Below, one piece after another: positions 24,296 through 33,267 of a stretch of 38,495 bases of DNA. Numbering within the stretch: the stretch's first letter is position 1; every line of letters starts with the position of its first letter. The position numbers and the translations under genes were made by a program. The DNA is from Acholeplasmatales bacterium (GTDB lineage Bacteria > Bacillota_I > Bacilli_A > Acholeplasmatales > Anaeroplasmataceae), in contig JAFSJY010000048.1 of NCBI GenBank assembly GCA_017449215.1, positions 1 through 38,495 of the forward strand, given 5' to 3'. The notes below the pieces were generated by a model, which was not told the origin of the DNA, did not search any database, and worked only from the letters and a program-made list of their open reading frames with translations.

Positions 24296-24304
24296 AGTAT
24301 AACA
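24296..24304 (-). promoter_or_regulatory. Extended -10 promoter of the Ldh_2 gene
   Basis: Minus-strand TGTTATACT (TATACT at 24296-24301), about 40 nt before the start codon. It abuts the T-run of the upstream PAP2 terminator. Confidence 0.5.
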
Positions 24305-24347
24305 TTAAAAATAAAAAGATTAAACCTACTAAGAGATTTAATCTTTT
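24305..24347 (-). terminator. Terminator of the PAP2 gene
   Basis: Stem AAAAGATTAAA (24314-24324) / TTTAATCTTTT (24337-24347), then a T-rich tract on the minus strand. Confidence 0.85.
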
Positions 24348-24352
24348 AAAAT

Positions 24353-25000
24353 CTATTCTTCTTTTGCTTTAAATACTTTGATAATTCCAAATGTACAGAA
24401 ATAGAAAGCTAAGCCTAAGAATAAACCACCAGTAACATCTGTAATATAATGCATACCAGAAGCTACTCTACCAAATAGTACTAAAGCTATCATACTTATA
24501 GCTAATAATAATGAACCATATTTAGCTATCTTATTTTCATATGCAAAGCATATAAATCCATGAGAAGCTAATGCTAGGAATGTAGTTATTAGAACGTGAG
24601 TTGATGGGAATGATCCTTCAACCTTATGTGTTGGTCTTACATTAATTTTAATTACATAATCAAATAATAACCATAAAGCTACCATTAATACTAATGCAAT
24701 ACCAAAGATGATAATTTCTATATCTACCTTAAATAAGCTCTTTCTTGTAATTAATTGATATAATCCTAAACATGCCTCAAATACAACTACTGTAAATGTA
24801 ACATACATTAATAAATCAGTCATTGTATCAATATTATCCTTGTAGCTATAACTTACAAGATTATTAATATGAGATAATCCTACCTCTTGTCCTGATTCTG
24901 CAATAACTGCCTTATCTACATTTAATAATAGCATTAATATTATAAATAATACTAAAAATGAACAGCCTAATATTGTATATAAATTTATAAATTTCTTCAC
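24353..25000 (-). CDS. PAP2-superfamily membrane phosphatase
   Basis: 215 aa with about six transmembrane helices. The three acid-phosphatase motifs are present: K-x3-RP (KINVRP), PSTH (in SFPSTHV, usual form PSGH) and GRVASGMHYITDVTGG, giving the R, H and D of motif 3. Such enzymes dephosphorylate lipid pyrophosphates or phosphatidate at the outer membrane face; an undecaprenyl-PP role is possible but not shown. I prefer GTG 25000, 8 nt after AGGAG, over an upstream TTG at 25018 that precedes the SD. Confidence 0.85.
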   Translation of the reverse strand: MKKFINLYTILGCSFLVLFIILMLLLNVDKAVIAESGQEVGLSHINNLVSYSYKDNIDTMTDLLMYVTFTVVVFEACLGLYQLITRKSLFKVDIEIIIFGIALVLMVALWLLFDYVIKINVRPTHKVEGSFPSTHVLITTFLALASHGFICFAYENKIAKYGSLLLAISMIALVLFGRVASGMHYITDVTGGLFLGLAFYFCTFGIIKVFKAKEE

Positions 25001-25023
25001 TATATCAGCTCCTAACAAGCTTC

Positions 25024-25032
25024 ATTATAGCA
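25024..25032 (-). promoter_or_regulatory. Extended -10 promoter of the PAP2 gene
   Basis: Minus-strand TGCTATAAT (TATAAT at 25024-25029), 24 nt upstream of the GTG start. There is no convincing -35. Confidence 0.5.
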
Positions 25033-25068
25033 CTAATTAGAACTAAATTCTAACATTAATTATACAAT

Positions 25069-26799
25069 CTATAATTTAAATCCAATAGCTTCCTTTCTTT
25101 CACTAACAAATCTAGAATAAATGCCATTATTTTTAATTAATTCATCATGCTTACCCATTTCAGCAATCTTACCATCATCAATAACAATAATATTATCAGC
25201 ATTTCTAACAGTTTTTAATCTATGAGCAATCATAATTACTGTCTTATTCTTAGTTAATGCATCTATAGCATTAATAAGCTTCTCTTCATTTTCTGGGTCT
25301 ACATTCGCCGTTGCTACATCTAAAATTACAATCTTAGAGTTCTTTAATATAGCACGTGCTATAGATAATCTTTGTAATTCACCACCAGATAACGTAGAAC
25401 CACCTTCACCAATAATTGTATTAATACCTTCTGGTAAATCATATACAAACTGGCAGCATGCTAAATCTAGTGCATTCTTAATTTCTTCTTCAGTTGCGTC
25501 CTCTTTAGCAATTCTTAAATTATTGATGATTGTATCATTAAATAAATATACATTTTGGAATACAAATGTAAAATTCTCCATCAATGAATCAATATTATAA
25601 TCCTTAACATTTTTACCATCTAATAATACTTCACCATCTTGAACATCCCAAAATCTTGCCATTAAATGACAGATAGTTGTTTTACCACTGCCAGATGGGC
25701 CAACAAAGGCAACCTTTGTATTTTCTTTAATATTAAATGATACATTATTAATAATCTTTTTCTTATCATATGAGAAAGATACATTCTTAAATTCAATATC
25801 TGAAGATTTAGTTTGATATTTTTCTCCGCTTATATTCATTGTTTCAATAGATAAAATTTCATTACCTCTTTCAACGCATCTTTCAATAATCTTTGATAAA
25901 GCACTAAATGTTCCCATTGCATCTAATCCAGCATAAATGATATAGCTTGCAATAATAACTGTCATTGTAACTGCTAAATCATTATAGCCATTAATGAATA
26001 ATAGGATTGCAACTATAGTCATACATACACCAATTAATCTTGTAATATATGTTTGAATAGTCTGGACAGGAATCATCTTTAATTCACAATTTTGATATAG
26101 CTTAGTTCCTCTTTCATTTGCTTCATTAAATCTCTTTGAATATTTACCATATAGGTTATATGATTTAATCTCAGATATACCTAAAACATAATCTAATGTC
26201 GCAGATATTACTTCTACATCAACCTTTTCCTTATCAGGTGCAAATTTCTTACCTAAATATTTAATCCAGCTATTAAATAATAAGAACACAATTACACCAG
26301 CTAAGGCTACTAATGCAATTCTCCAGTCAAAGAAGAAAAGTGATATTACTACAATTAAAGTGTTTATTAATCCTGTAGTAACTAGCATTACTACTCTTGT
26401 TGCTATATCATCTAATTGCTCCATTGTATTTGTTGTTACAGATGTAATATATGCTAATGAATTAGTATTGAAATATCCCATAGGAACATATCTTAAATGC
26501 TCTGCAATTTCAATTCTTTTTTCGGCTGCAGTTGAATATCCACCATCAACCTGTAGCATTGAAGATGCATATCTAAATACAACAGATAAGCATACAGGTA
26601 TTAGCATAATTAAGAATGAATATAAAACAGTCATTAAATCAAATGTACCTTCAAATATGTTTTTAAACATAAACCATATTGCAGGTAATTTAGCCGCCTC
26701 ACACAATCCCATTAATACTGTAAGTAATATAGCTAAATAGAATTGCTTCTTTCTTTTTGGTGAGCAAAATTTAAAAAATACTCTAAGCATCTTAATCAT
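25069..26799 (-). CDS. ABC half-transporter (exporter fold) lacking the catalytic glutamate
   Basis: 576 aa: six transmembrane helices (about 1-310), then an NBD. Walker A GPSGSGKTT is at 367 and signature LSGGELQR at 470. Walker B reads ILDVATANVD, with Val495 where the catalytic Glu belongs. The partner encoded just upstream keeps Glu, so the two form a heterodimer with one consensus and one degenerate site, as is known for TM287/288- and BmrCD-like pairs. I chose ATG 26799 because GGTGA lies 5 nt upstream; ATG 26811 lacks a spaced SD. It overlaps the partner's end by 8 nt. The substrate is unknown; exporter-fold heterodimers also include siderophore importers (YbtPQ, IrtAB). Confidence 0.9.
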   Translation of the reverse strand: MIKMLRVFFKFCSPKRKKQFYLAILLTVLMGLCEAAKLPAIWFMFKNIFEGTFDLMTVLYSFLIMLIPVCLSVVFRYASSMLQVDGGYSTAAEKRIEIAEHLRYVPMGYFNTNSLAYITSVTTNTMEQLDDIATRVVMLVTTGLINTLIVVISLFFFDWRIALVALAGVIVFLLFNSWIKYLGKKFAPDKEKVDVEVISATLDYVLGISEIKSYNLYGKYSKRFNEANERGTKLYQNCELKMIPVQTIQTYITRLIGVCMTIVAILLFINGYNDLAVTMTVIIASYIIYAGLDAMGTFSALSKIIERCVERGNEILSIETMNISGEKYQTKSSDIEFKNVSFSYDKKKIINNVSFNIKENTKVAFVGPSGSGKTTICHLMARFWDVQDGEVLLDGKNVKDYNIDSLMENFTFVFQNVYLFNDTIINNLRIAKEDATEEEIKNALDLACCQFVYDLPEGINTIIGEGGSTLSGGELQRLSIARAILKNSKIVILDVATANVDPENEEKLINAIDALTKNKTVIMIAHRLKTVRNADNIIVIDDGKIAEMGKHDELIKNNGIYSRFVSERKEAIGFKL

Positions 26800-28537
26800 T
26801 TGAATCACCATCCTTTCCAGCGATATGACTTAACCACATATTCTTATATAATTCTGATTTTTTCAATAATTCCTCATGCTTACCATGAGCTTCTATTCTA
26901 CCATCATTAACTAATACAATATCATCACTATTAACAATAGTTGATAATCTATGAGCTATTACAATAACTGTCTTATCCTTAACAAGACTAGCTATTGATT
27001 TTTGAATAATAGCTTCGTTTTCTGGGTCTGTATATGCTGTAGCTTCATCCAAAATAACAATTTTAGAATTCTTCATCATAGCTCTAGCAATAGATATTCT
27101 TTGACGTTCTCCACCAGATAGATGAGAACCAGCATCACCAACAATGGTATCATATCCATTTTCTAAATTCATAATGAAATCATGAACTCCACACTTCTTA
27201 CATACCTCTATTACATCCTCGTCTGTTGCCTCTAAATTACCCATCTTAATATTTTCTTTAATAGAAACATTAAATAAATAATTATTTTGAGATACATAAG
27301 AAACCATTTTGTTATAATCCTCTAATGTTAAATCCTTTATATTAGCTCCACCAATATAAATATCACCCTTATTAGGATCCCAAAGTGACGCTATTAATTT
27401 AGCAATAGTTGATTTACCAGCACCAGATGGACCTACAAGCGCAATTTGTGAATTTGCTTTTATTTCTAAATTTACATCATGTAGTATCTCTTTATCATCA
27501 TATCCAAATGATACATCCTTAACTAATACACTTGAATCCTTAGGTAATGCCTTAGATTGATTAGGTCTTTCAAGTCTCTTAATAGATACAATTTCATCAA
27601 TTTCTCCAAAAATTGTTTTAGCCTTATGTATATCATCTACTTGACCCATTGAACTAATGAGTGGTGAAATTAATCCAACTGACATTAATACACATATTAC
27701 AAATACCTCAAGCGTAATAATACTATTGTAATATAATATACCACCTATTGGAAGTACTGCAAGTAATGTATATGGAGCAACAGCCATTGCAATACTAAAT
27801 GCTATATTACAATTTCTTTGCCAGTCTACGAAGCAATCAGCACCTTCCTTGGCAGCCTTCTTAAATTTTTCATAAGATGATTCACTCTTACCAAATGCTT
27901 TAATAACCTCTATACCATTAATATACTCAACTGCTGTATCATTTAATACTTTAGTTTTATTAATACAATTATTCCAATACTTCTCATATCCGATTGACAT
28001 GGATAAATAAGCAACCATACCTACTACAAATGGTATTAAAGCTATCAATGCCATTTGCCAGCTTATTACAAGTAAATATATAAATGTTCCAATAAAGCCC
28101 AAAATATTACCAGTAAATTCAGGTATAACATGGGCAAGTGCAGTTTCAGTTGAATCAATACGCTCACATAATGTATTCTTTAATGAACCTGAGTTATGTG
28201 ATTTAACATCTCCTAGTGATGCATAAGCAAGTGAATCAACAGCTCTCTTTCTTACACCCTTAATTGTTTGATATGCCGCTATATGTGATAAGGATGTAGA
28301 TATAATATGGAACGCACCCTTAACAAAGAATAATACTAATAAAAGTATTATATCTAAGGTATAAGCACTAAAATCTTTATTACCTTCAATTAGCTTATTG
28401 ATTATGCTAGCAATAAAATAAAATGGTATTATTCCAGCTGCGACAGATATTAAAGATGTAATAATACTAAATATATAATATTTCTTCTTTGGCCCTGCAT
28501 AATCAAAGATTATTGAAAACAAACCTCTTTTTTTCAT
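26792..28537 (-). CDS. ABC half-transporter (exporter fold), catalytically complete partner
   Basis: 581 aa: a six-helix transmembrane domain (about 15-305), then an NBD with Walker A GPSGAGKST (about 370), Q-loop SYVSQNNYLFN, signature LSGGERQR, Walker B ILDEATAYTD (Glu498) and H-loop IAHRLST. All catalytic residues are intact. It begins 9 nt after the tetR stop with SD GGAGGG and overlaps the second half-transporter, giving a tetR-ABC-ABC operon. The regulator in the same operon suggests substrate-induced expression. Confidence 0.92.
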   Translation of the reverse strand: MKKRGLFSIIFDYAGPKKKYYIFSIITSLISVAAGIIPFYFIASIINKLIEGNKDFSAYTLDIILLLVLFFVKGAFHIISTSLSHIAAYQTIKGVRKRAVDSLAYASLGDVKSHNSGSLKNTLCERIDSTETALAHVIPEFTGNILGFIGTFIYLLVISWQMALIALIPFVVGMVAYLSMSIGYEKYWNNCINKTKVLNDTAVEYINGIEVIKAFGKSESSYEKFKKAAKEGADCFVDWQRNCNIAFSIAMAVAPYTLLAVLPIGGILYYNSIITLEVFVICVLMSVGLISPLISSMGQVDDIHKAKTIFGEIDEIVSIKRLERPNQSKALPKDSSVLVKDVSFGYDDKEILHDVNLEIKANSQIALVGPSGAGKSTIAKLIASLWDPNKGDIYIGGANIKDLTLEDYNKMVSYVSQNNYLFNVSIKENIKMGNLEATDEDVIEVCKKCGVHDFIMNLENGYDTIVGDAGSHLSGGERQRISIARAMMKNSKIVILDEATAYTDPENEAIIQKSIASLVKDKTVIVIAHRLSTIVNSDDIVLVNDGRIEAHGKHEELLKKSELYKNMWLSHIAGKDGDSND

Positions 28538-28545
28538 TTTCCCTC

Positions 28546-29136
28546 CTAAAATCCCAATAAACTTCTAAAGCCTACAGTATAAAAATCATTTATCTCATTA
28601 CAAATATTTAATAATTCCTCCTTTTCTAATTCTTTATCTAATAAATTTAAATAAGCCTCTAAATAGGAATCCAATAAAACCCTAAATGAAACTAAATTAA
28701 AATCCTTTATTTTATATCCACTATTCTTCATCTGATTAATGTATTTTATTGTCGCCTCATATTCATAATTAACAATAAAATCCTTAAACCACTTTTTTCT
28801 TTCCCTAACCAGTAAATTAACTAAATCATTATATTCTCCAAATAATAAGCCATATTGGAATCCGCCATCATGCTCAAAGTACCATATCTCAGATACCATT
28901 TCCTTTTTTAAGTAATCATTATCGGTTTCCTCAATATATTTAGTTATTTGATTAAAGTAATTTATAAATGGGCTAATAACTGCCTCAAATATCTCTTCCT
29001 TGTTATTAAAATGTCTATATATTGCAGTAGCTGTAATATGACATTTAGAGGCTATACTTCTAAGTGATGCATTATTATATCCCTTCTTAATAAATTCTTC
29101 TTTTGAGACTTTTAATATAAGATCCTTAGTTTCCAT
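28546..29136 (-). CDS. TetR/AcrR-family transcriptional regulator
   Basis: 196 aa. The N-terminal TetR helix-turn-helix (about 8-52) reads ILKVSKEEFIKKGYNNASLRSIA, ITATAIYRHFNNKEEIF, all family-typical. The C-terminal ligand/dimer domain is divergent. Start ATG 29136 has AAGGGAG 5 nt upstream; an earlier ATG at 29157 precedes the SD. It is the first gene of the ABC exporter operon and probably regulates it by binding near its own promoter, where two inverted repeats lie (29150-29164 and 29169-29186). Confidence 0.9.
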   Translation of the reverse strand: METKDLILKVSKEEFIKKGYNNASLRSIASKCHITATAIYRHFNNKEEIFEAVISPFINYFNQITKYIEETDNDYLKKEMVSEIWYFEHDGGFQYGLLFGEYNDLVNLLVRERKKWFKDFIVNYEYEATIKYINQMKNSGYKIKDFNLVSFRVLLDSYLEAYLNLLDKELEKEELLNICNEINDFYTVGFRSLLGF

Positions 29137-29149
29137 TTCGGCTCCCTTC

Positions 29150-29164
29150 GTTAACATTGTTAAC
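29150..29164. promoter_or_regulatory. Inverted repeat GTTAAC-ATT-GTTAAC, candidate TetR operator
   Basis: Perfect inverted repeat of two GTTAAC half-sites with a 3-bp spacer, positioned at about +2 to +16 of the predicted tetR transcript. A further single GTTAAC with a partial partner is at 29237-29247, upstream of the -35. Confidence 0.5.
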
Positions 29165-29168
29165 TATT

Positions 29169-29186
29169 AGTTAGTATAGACTAACT
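29169..29186. promoter_or_regulatory. Palindromic operator AGTTAGT-ATAG-ACTAACT on the tetR promoter
   Basis: Perfect 7-bp inverted repeat with a 4-bp spacer. It covers the -10 box (29173-29178). The same core GTTAGT-N4-ACTAAC recurs twice at the promoter of the neighbouring DUF3793-flavodoxin operon. Confidence 0.65.
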
Positions 29187-29201
29187 CGTATATTAATTCA
29201 A
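29173..29201 (-). promoter_or_regulatory. Promoter of the tetR-ABC exporter operon
   Basis: On the minus strand TTGAAT (29196-29201), 17 nt, TATACT (29173-29178). Start near 29166. It overlaps the operator palindrome. Confidence 0.75.
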
Positions 29202-29242
29202 TACACTTAAATAAAGTGTGAACACTAATTAATTTTGTTAAC

Positions 29243-29272
29243 ATAACATAAAGGCAGGAATAAATCCTGCCT
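29243..29272 (-). terminator. Terminator of the DUF3793-flavodoxin-ABC operon
   Basis: Stem AGGCAGGA (29252-29259) / TCCTGCCT (29265-29272), loop of 5 nt, followed on the minus strand by TTATGTT. It lies just after the permease stop. Confidence 0.75.
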
Positions 29273-29278
29273 AATATT

Positions 29279-31534
29279 TTATAAAGTATCATCCTTTAAA
29301 GCTAATGCTAAATTAATCTTTGATATCTTTCTTGATTCAATTAAATAAACAAGTATAAACGCACCAGCACCAATGCCTAATATAACTGGATATAAATATG
29401 GAGCTACATAGAAATCTAGCCATCCACTCATCTTATTCTTTAAGACAATATCCCAAGCAATCTTAATAAAGAACTGAGCTATAAATGTTGATATTACTAA
29501 AGAAATAAGAGTTATTATTCCAGTTGAAACATTATATATTTTATTAATGTCAAATGTTTTATATCCTATGATTTTAAGCATAGATATTTGATTTTGATTC
29601 TTCTCAATAACAATCTTTGCTAATAAGAATATTAATAAAGCAAATAATATAATTGAAATTGCTGTAAATAATACAAATACTCTTCCCATTGAATCAGTAA
29701 GCTGGTTAGATACTACAATTAAATCATCTAAGGAAATTACCTTATAGATATATTCATCACTAATATCTAATTTATTATCAGAAAAATATGATGTTAAATA
29801 ATCATCAAATGTATCCTGGAAGTATTCAGAATCCATGAATATAATTAATGTTCCTGTTGTTTGATATACTCCTTCTACATTTAATTTATATGTATTATCA
29901 TTATATTTTTCTTCTAATTTAATAGTATCTCCTTCTTTAAATCCATACTTAGATTTTAAATCTGATGATACTATTACCTTATTCGTTTTTTCGATATTTA
30001 AGTTCTTTAAATATTTAGATTCATCTCCATATTTAGATACTCCAAATATCATTATTTGATCATTTCCATAATCAATAGTCTTAACATATAGCTTTTCACC
30101 ATCTAATCCATCTATATCAGTTTTTAGAATAGTTTGATATGGAGCTATTTGTGACTTTACAACCTCATCCTTATAATGATCTAATAATGGATCCATCATA
30201 AGACCAAATAATAATATTATAGAAGCTAGTAAAGTACCAAAGAATAATGCTATATAAGTTCCTTTATTTTGCAATATTACTCTAATTTGAAATCTAGATA
30301 TAAAATTAATTCTATGTGCTAATCTTATTACCTTCTTATTCTTCTTAGTAACTAATTGATTCTTTAATAAATTTAAGCTTGGTATTAATAATACCTTTAA
30401 AATTACTAAGAAATTAATGATTAATACCATTAAGATTGGTAATATTGTTGTATATAATAATGCCTTAGGATTATAGAAGGTTGTATAAATAGGTAATGAA
30501 TATGAATGATAATATAATGATACAATATAACTCTTTAGCCATGTGTAAGCTAATATATTACCAAATACTCCAGCAAGCAATGTGATTAAAGTTGGTAATA
30601 TTAGATATTGAATTAATAATTCAGTATTCTTATAACCCATTGCCTTTAATGTACCAATTGATTTAGCTTCTCTTTCTATTTGACTCTTAATAGATAAAGC
30701 AAATACAAACGCAAGTCCAAATACGATAATCGCACCAAAGACTAGCATCATTGTTAGGTCTCCCTCTAAATCATCGATAGTAAAGTGAATTGCCTGGTTA
30801 TCCTCCTTAGATAATAAGCTATCTAATTTGTTACCATTAGATAATAATTTAACATAAATATTTTTAGTTAATTCAGATGTTTTATCATGTGCTTCCTTAT
30901 CCTCTAATCTATTAGGATATAGATACGCATAGTTATAAACAATATTATCATTAGATATACTATTAAATGCTTCATCATTTACTAATGATATAGAAAAGTT
31001 ATTAGCATCAAACATTGAATCTGTATTATTTTTAAATAGTGCAGAATAATCAAATAAAGAAATAGTAGCTGTTAGCTTATATTCCTTATTTTCGATTTTA
31101 ATATGATTACCAATCTTTAATTTATTGTTATCACAATATAATCTATCTAATGCTATTTCATTATTCTTTGATGGTAATTCTCCTTCATGAATACACCATT
31201 TATTAATATCATTTCTATCACTTATTTTATAAATTCTGATAGTATGTGAAGATGATTCTACATCCTTATAATAAAGGTTATATATTGTAATATTTTCCTC
31301 TTCTTCAATTTCATCTATTAGATTTTCATCTATTTCATTGGTTGCTGTAAAATGACCATCCTCTAATTTGTAATCACTAATTCCATCATAATATGTTTGA
31401 ATCATAGAATCATTACCAATCATATACCCACTACATAGGGCTATTGGTAATGCTAAGAATAAAAACATTATAATGTATTTAATGATATCATGCTTAAATT
31501 CTCTAGGTAATCTTTTAAATAATGGATTTCTCAT
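29279..31534 (-). CDS. FtsX-type ABC transporter permease (large, two FtsX domains)
   Basis: 751 aa. One N-terminal helix (about 18-38), an extracytoplasmic domain (about 45-260), an FtsX core (about 262-390) with the typical IEREAKSIGTLKAMGYKNTEL, a link, a further helix near 425, a second extracytoplasmic domain (about 445-610) and a final FtsX core with QISMLKIIGY. Its ATG overlaps the ATPase TGA stop (ATGA, 4 nt), so translation is coupled. It is the last gene of the operon. Type VII ABC systems act in efflux of peptides, heme or antimicrobials or in envelope stress; which applies here is unknown, though the operon's flavodoxin and DUF3793 hint at metal or redox stress. Confidence 0.85.
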   Translation of the reverse strand: MRNPLFKRLPREFKHDIIKYIIMFLFLALPIALCSGYMIGNDSMIQTYYDGISDYKLEDGHFTATNEIDENLIDEIEEEENITIYNLYYKDVESSSHTIRIYKISDRNDINKWCIHEGELPSKNNEIALDRLYCDNNKLKIGNHIKIENKEYKLTATISLFDYSALFKNNTDSMFDANNFSISLVNDEAFNSISNDNIVYNYAYLYPNRLEDKEAHDKTSELTKNIYVKLLSNGNKLDSLLSKEDNQAIHFTIDDLEGDLTMMLVFGAIIVFGLAFVFALSIKSQIEREAKSIGTLKAMGYKNTELLIQYLILPTLITLLAGVFGNILAYTWLKSYIVSLYYHSYSLPIYTTFYNPKALLYTTILPILMVLIINFLVILKVLLIPSLNLLKNQLVTKKNKKVIRLAHRINFISRFQIRVILQNKGTYIALFFGTLLASIILLFGLMMDPLLDHYKDEVVKSQIAPYQTILKTDIDGLDGEKLYVKTIDYGNDQIMIFGVSKYGDESKYLKNLNIEKTNKVIVSSDLKSKYGFKEGDTIKLEEKYNDNTYKLNVEGVYQTTGTLIIFMDSEYFQDTFDDYLTSYFSDNKLDISDEYIYKVISLDDLIVVSNQLTDSMGRVFVLFTAISIILFALLIFLLAKIVIEKNQNQISMLKIIGYKTFDINKIYNVSTGIITLISLVISTFIAQFFIKIAWDIVLKNKMSGWLDFYVAPYLYPVILGIGAGAFILVYLIESRKISKINLALALKDDTL

Positions 31535-32229
31535 AGCTCAAGATCAACTGCCTTTACCTTATCAATATTTTTATCAATTGATTTAATACTACCATCCTTT
31601 AGTCTAATGATAGTATCAGCCATTTTAGCAATATTCTCATTATGAGTAACCATAATAATTGAAGTATTATATTTTTCCTTTACCTTTTCAATTAGCTCTA
31701 ATATTTGCTTAGATGTATCACTATCTAAGGCTCCTGTTGGCTCATCACATAATAATAAATTTGGATTTTTAATTATAGCACGGCCAATAGATGTACGCTG
31801 TTGTTGTCCACCAGAAAGCTGTGCTGGTATTTTATTTTCATGCTTCTTTAAGCCAAGCACAAATAAGAGCTCCTCAATATCTAAATGCTTTTTAGATAAA
31901 TAAGCTCCTACCTCGATATTTTCTCTTACTGTTAAATTAGGTATTAGATTATAGCTTTGAAAAACATATCCCAAATTCTTTCTTCTATAAGCTATTCTTT
32001 CCTTTTCAGACATGTTTTCAATGTATTCTCCATCAATTCCAACACGTCCTGAATCTAATGTATCAATACCTCCAATAATATTTAAAAGAGTTGATTTACC
32101 TGAACCTGATGGTCCAAGTAAAACAACCATTTCTCCTTTTTCTACTTCAAAAGATATTCCTTTCAAAACCTGAAATTTATTTTCACCTTCACCATATGAT
32201 TTTTTAATATTTTCAATATCAATAAACAT
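31531..32229 (-). CDS. ABC transporter ATP-binding protein (LolD/MacB type)
   Basis: 232 aa, complete: Walker A GPSGSGKST (about 39-47), Q-loop FQSYNLIPNLTVRENI, signature LSGGQQQR, Walker B LLCDEPTGALD, H-loop VTHNE. SD GGGGGAGAGG just before the ATG. It lies 25 nt after the flavodoxin stop and overlaps the permease by 4 nt. It is a paralogue in type of the ATPase at 9607-10311. Confidence 0.92.
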   Translation of the reverse strand: MFIDIENIKKSYGEGENKFQVLKGISFEVEKGEMVVLLGPSGSGKSTLLNIIGGIDTLDSGRVGIDGEYIENMSEKERIAYRRKNLGYVFQSYNLIPNLTVRENIEVGAYLSKKHLDIEELLFVLGLKKHENKIPAQLSGGQQQRTSIGRAIIKNPNLLLCDEPTGALDSDTSKQILELIEKVKEKYNTSIIMVTHNENIAKMADTIIRLKDGSIKSIDKNIDKVKAVDLEL

Positions 32230-32254
32230 AGCCTCTCCCCCAAGATAGTGAAAA

Positions 32255-32653
32255 CTAAATATTTAATTCTCCAATAAATTTTTGATATTCACTATCGTCA
32301 ATATCAGATGCTCCACCATTAACAATTAATCCATTTGTTACTAGGTTAGCACCAACCTCTGCTTCCCAATTTCTCATCCATTCGCCGTCTCCCCAACCGT
32401 AAGAACCAAATAGGGCAACCTTCTTATCGCCAATAGATGCCATAACCTCATCATAGAATGGCTTAAATTCAGCATCCTCTAATTCTTCAGCTCCCATTGC
32501 TGGACAACCAAAGATAATTAAATCATTTTCAAGTGCGTCACTTGCAGAAATTGCACTCACACTAAATGCATCGCATCCTAAATCAGCTGCGATTTTATTT
32601 GCAATCTCCTCTGTATTTCCTGTTCCACTCCAATAAACAACAATCTTTTTCAT
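32255..32653 (-). CDS. Short-chain flavodoxin
   Basis: 132 aa FMN electron carrier. The phosphate-binding loop WSGTGNTEEIA (8-18) follows IVVYWS, then the FGCPAMGAEELE loop and GSYGWGDGEWM, both flanking the flavin ring. Flavodoxins replace ferredoxin when iron is short. Here it follows DUF3793 by 14 nt in the same operon under a palindromic double operator. It could also supply electrons to IspG (208-1245); that is inference. SD GGAGAAG. Confidence 0.94.
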   Translation of the reverse strand: MKKIVVYWSGTGNTEEIANKIAADLGCDAFSVSAISASDALENDLIIFGCPAMGAEELEDAEFKPFYDEVMASIGDKKVALFGSYGWGDGEWMRNWEAEVGANLVTNGLIVNGGASDIDDSEYQKFIGELNI

Positions 32654-32667
32654 TTCTTCTCCTTACC

Positions 32668-33201
32668 TTATTTCATAAAATTTTCTATAGGAAAGCCTTT
32701 ATCAATCATTTTAATCACACAATTCTTACATCTAGTATATTTGCTAAATAATTCTAGCTTTTCATCTAAATTAGAATAAACCTTCCAATAGCCTGTATAT
32801 AAGCATTTCTTATTTTCGATGAATGATTTTATATCACTTAGGTCATATCCTAAAAAAACGCCAATTTCATGTGGAAAATCATCATAAGCAATTCTTTCCT
32901 TTAAGCATAGAAGCATTGAATCAATACTACTTACATCATATCCAAGCTCTTTTAAAAATTCCTTGTTAGAATTTCTATTTAATTCTCTTTCTAGTACTCT
33001 TTTTCTATAAATTAAAATAAGTACCTTGTTCTTATCTTTTTTTAAGATATAGAAACGAAAATTAGTGAACTTTTTATTTAATTCTTCTATCTCCTTAAAT
33101 AAATCATCGCTATAATCTACATTTATTAAATTAGATGCCTTAATACCACATAGGGCAGGCGCTGAATGTATAGCTAACGCTCTTTGTAATTGTGTTGACA
33201 T
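32668..33201 (-). CDS. DUF3793 family protein
   Basis: 177 aa, soluble. Family marks: N-terminal HSAPALCGIKASNLINV, central RKRVLERELN, and C-terminal HEIGVFLGYDLSDIKSFIENK followed by CLYTGYWKVY. DUF3793 has no established function; it is often found near flavodoxin and ferrous-iron transport (feo) genes in anaerobic Bacillota (recalled association). Two Cys in the C-terminal TRCKNCVIK might bind metal or be redox-active. First gene of the operon; SD GGGAG; promoter bracketed by two operators. Confidence 0.9.
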   Translation of the reverse strand: MSTQLQRALAIHSAPALCGIKASNLINVDYSDDLFKEIEELNKKFTNFRFYILKKDKNKVLILIYRKRVLERELNRNSNKEFLKELGYDVSSIDSMLLCLKERIAYDDFPHEIGVFLGYDLSDIKSFIENKKCLYTGYWKVYSNLDEKLELFSKYTRCKNCVIKMIDKGFPIENFMK

Positions 33202-33214
33202 AGTAATCTCTCCC

Positions 33215-33232
33215 AGTTAGTTTTAACTAACC
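33215..33232. promoter_or_regulatory. Operator 1 of the DUF3793-flavodoxin-ABC operon
   Basis: AGTTAGT-TTTA-ACTAACC, inverted repeat GTTAGTT/AACTAAC, located downstream of the -10 box and just before the SD, where it would block clearance of RNA polymerase. Confidence 0.7.
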
Positions 33233-33238
33233 AACAAT

Positions 33239-33267
33239 ATAATATCACTATTTTAGGTTAGTGTCAA
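33239..33267 (-). promoter_or_regulatory. Promoter of the DUF3793-flavodoxin-ABC operon
   Basis: On the minus strand perfect TTGACA (33262-33267), exactly 17 nt, TATTAT (33239-33244). A strong promoter, consistent with a need for repression. Confidence 0.85.
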
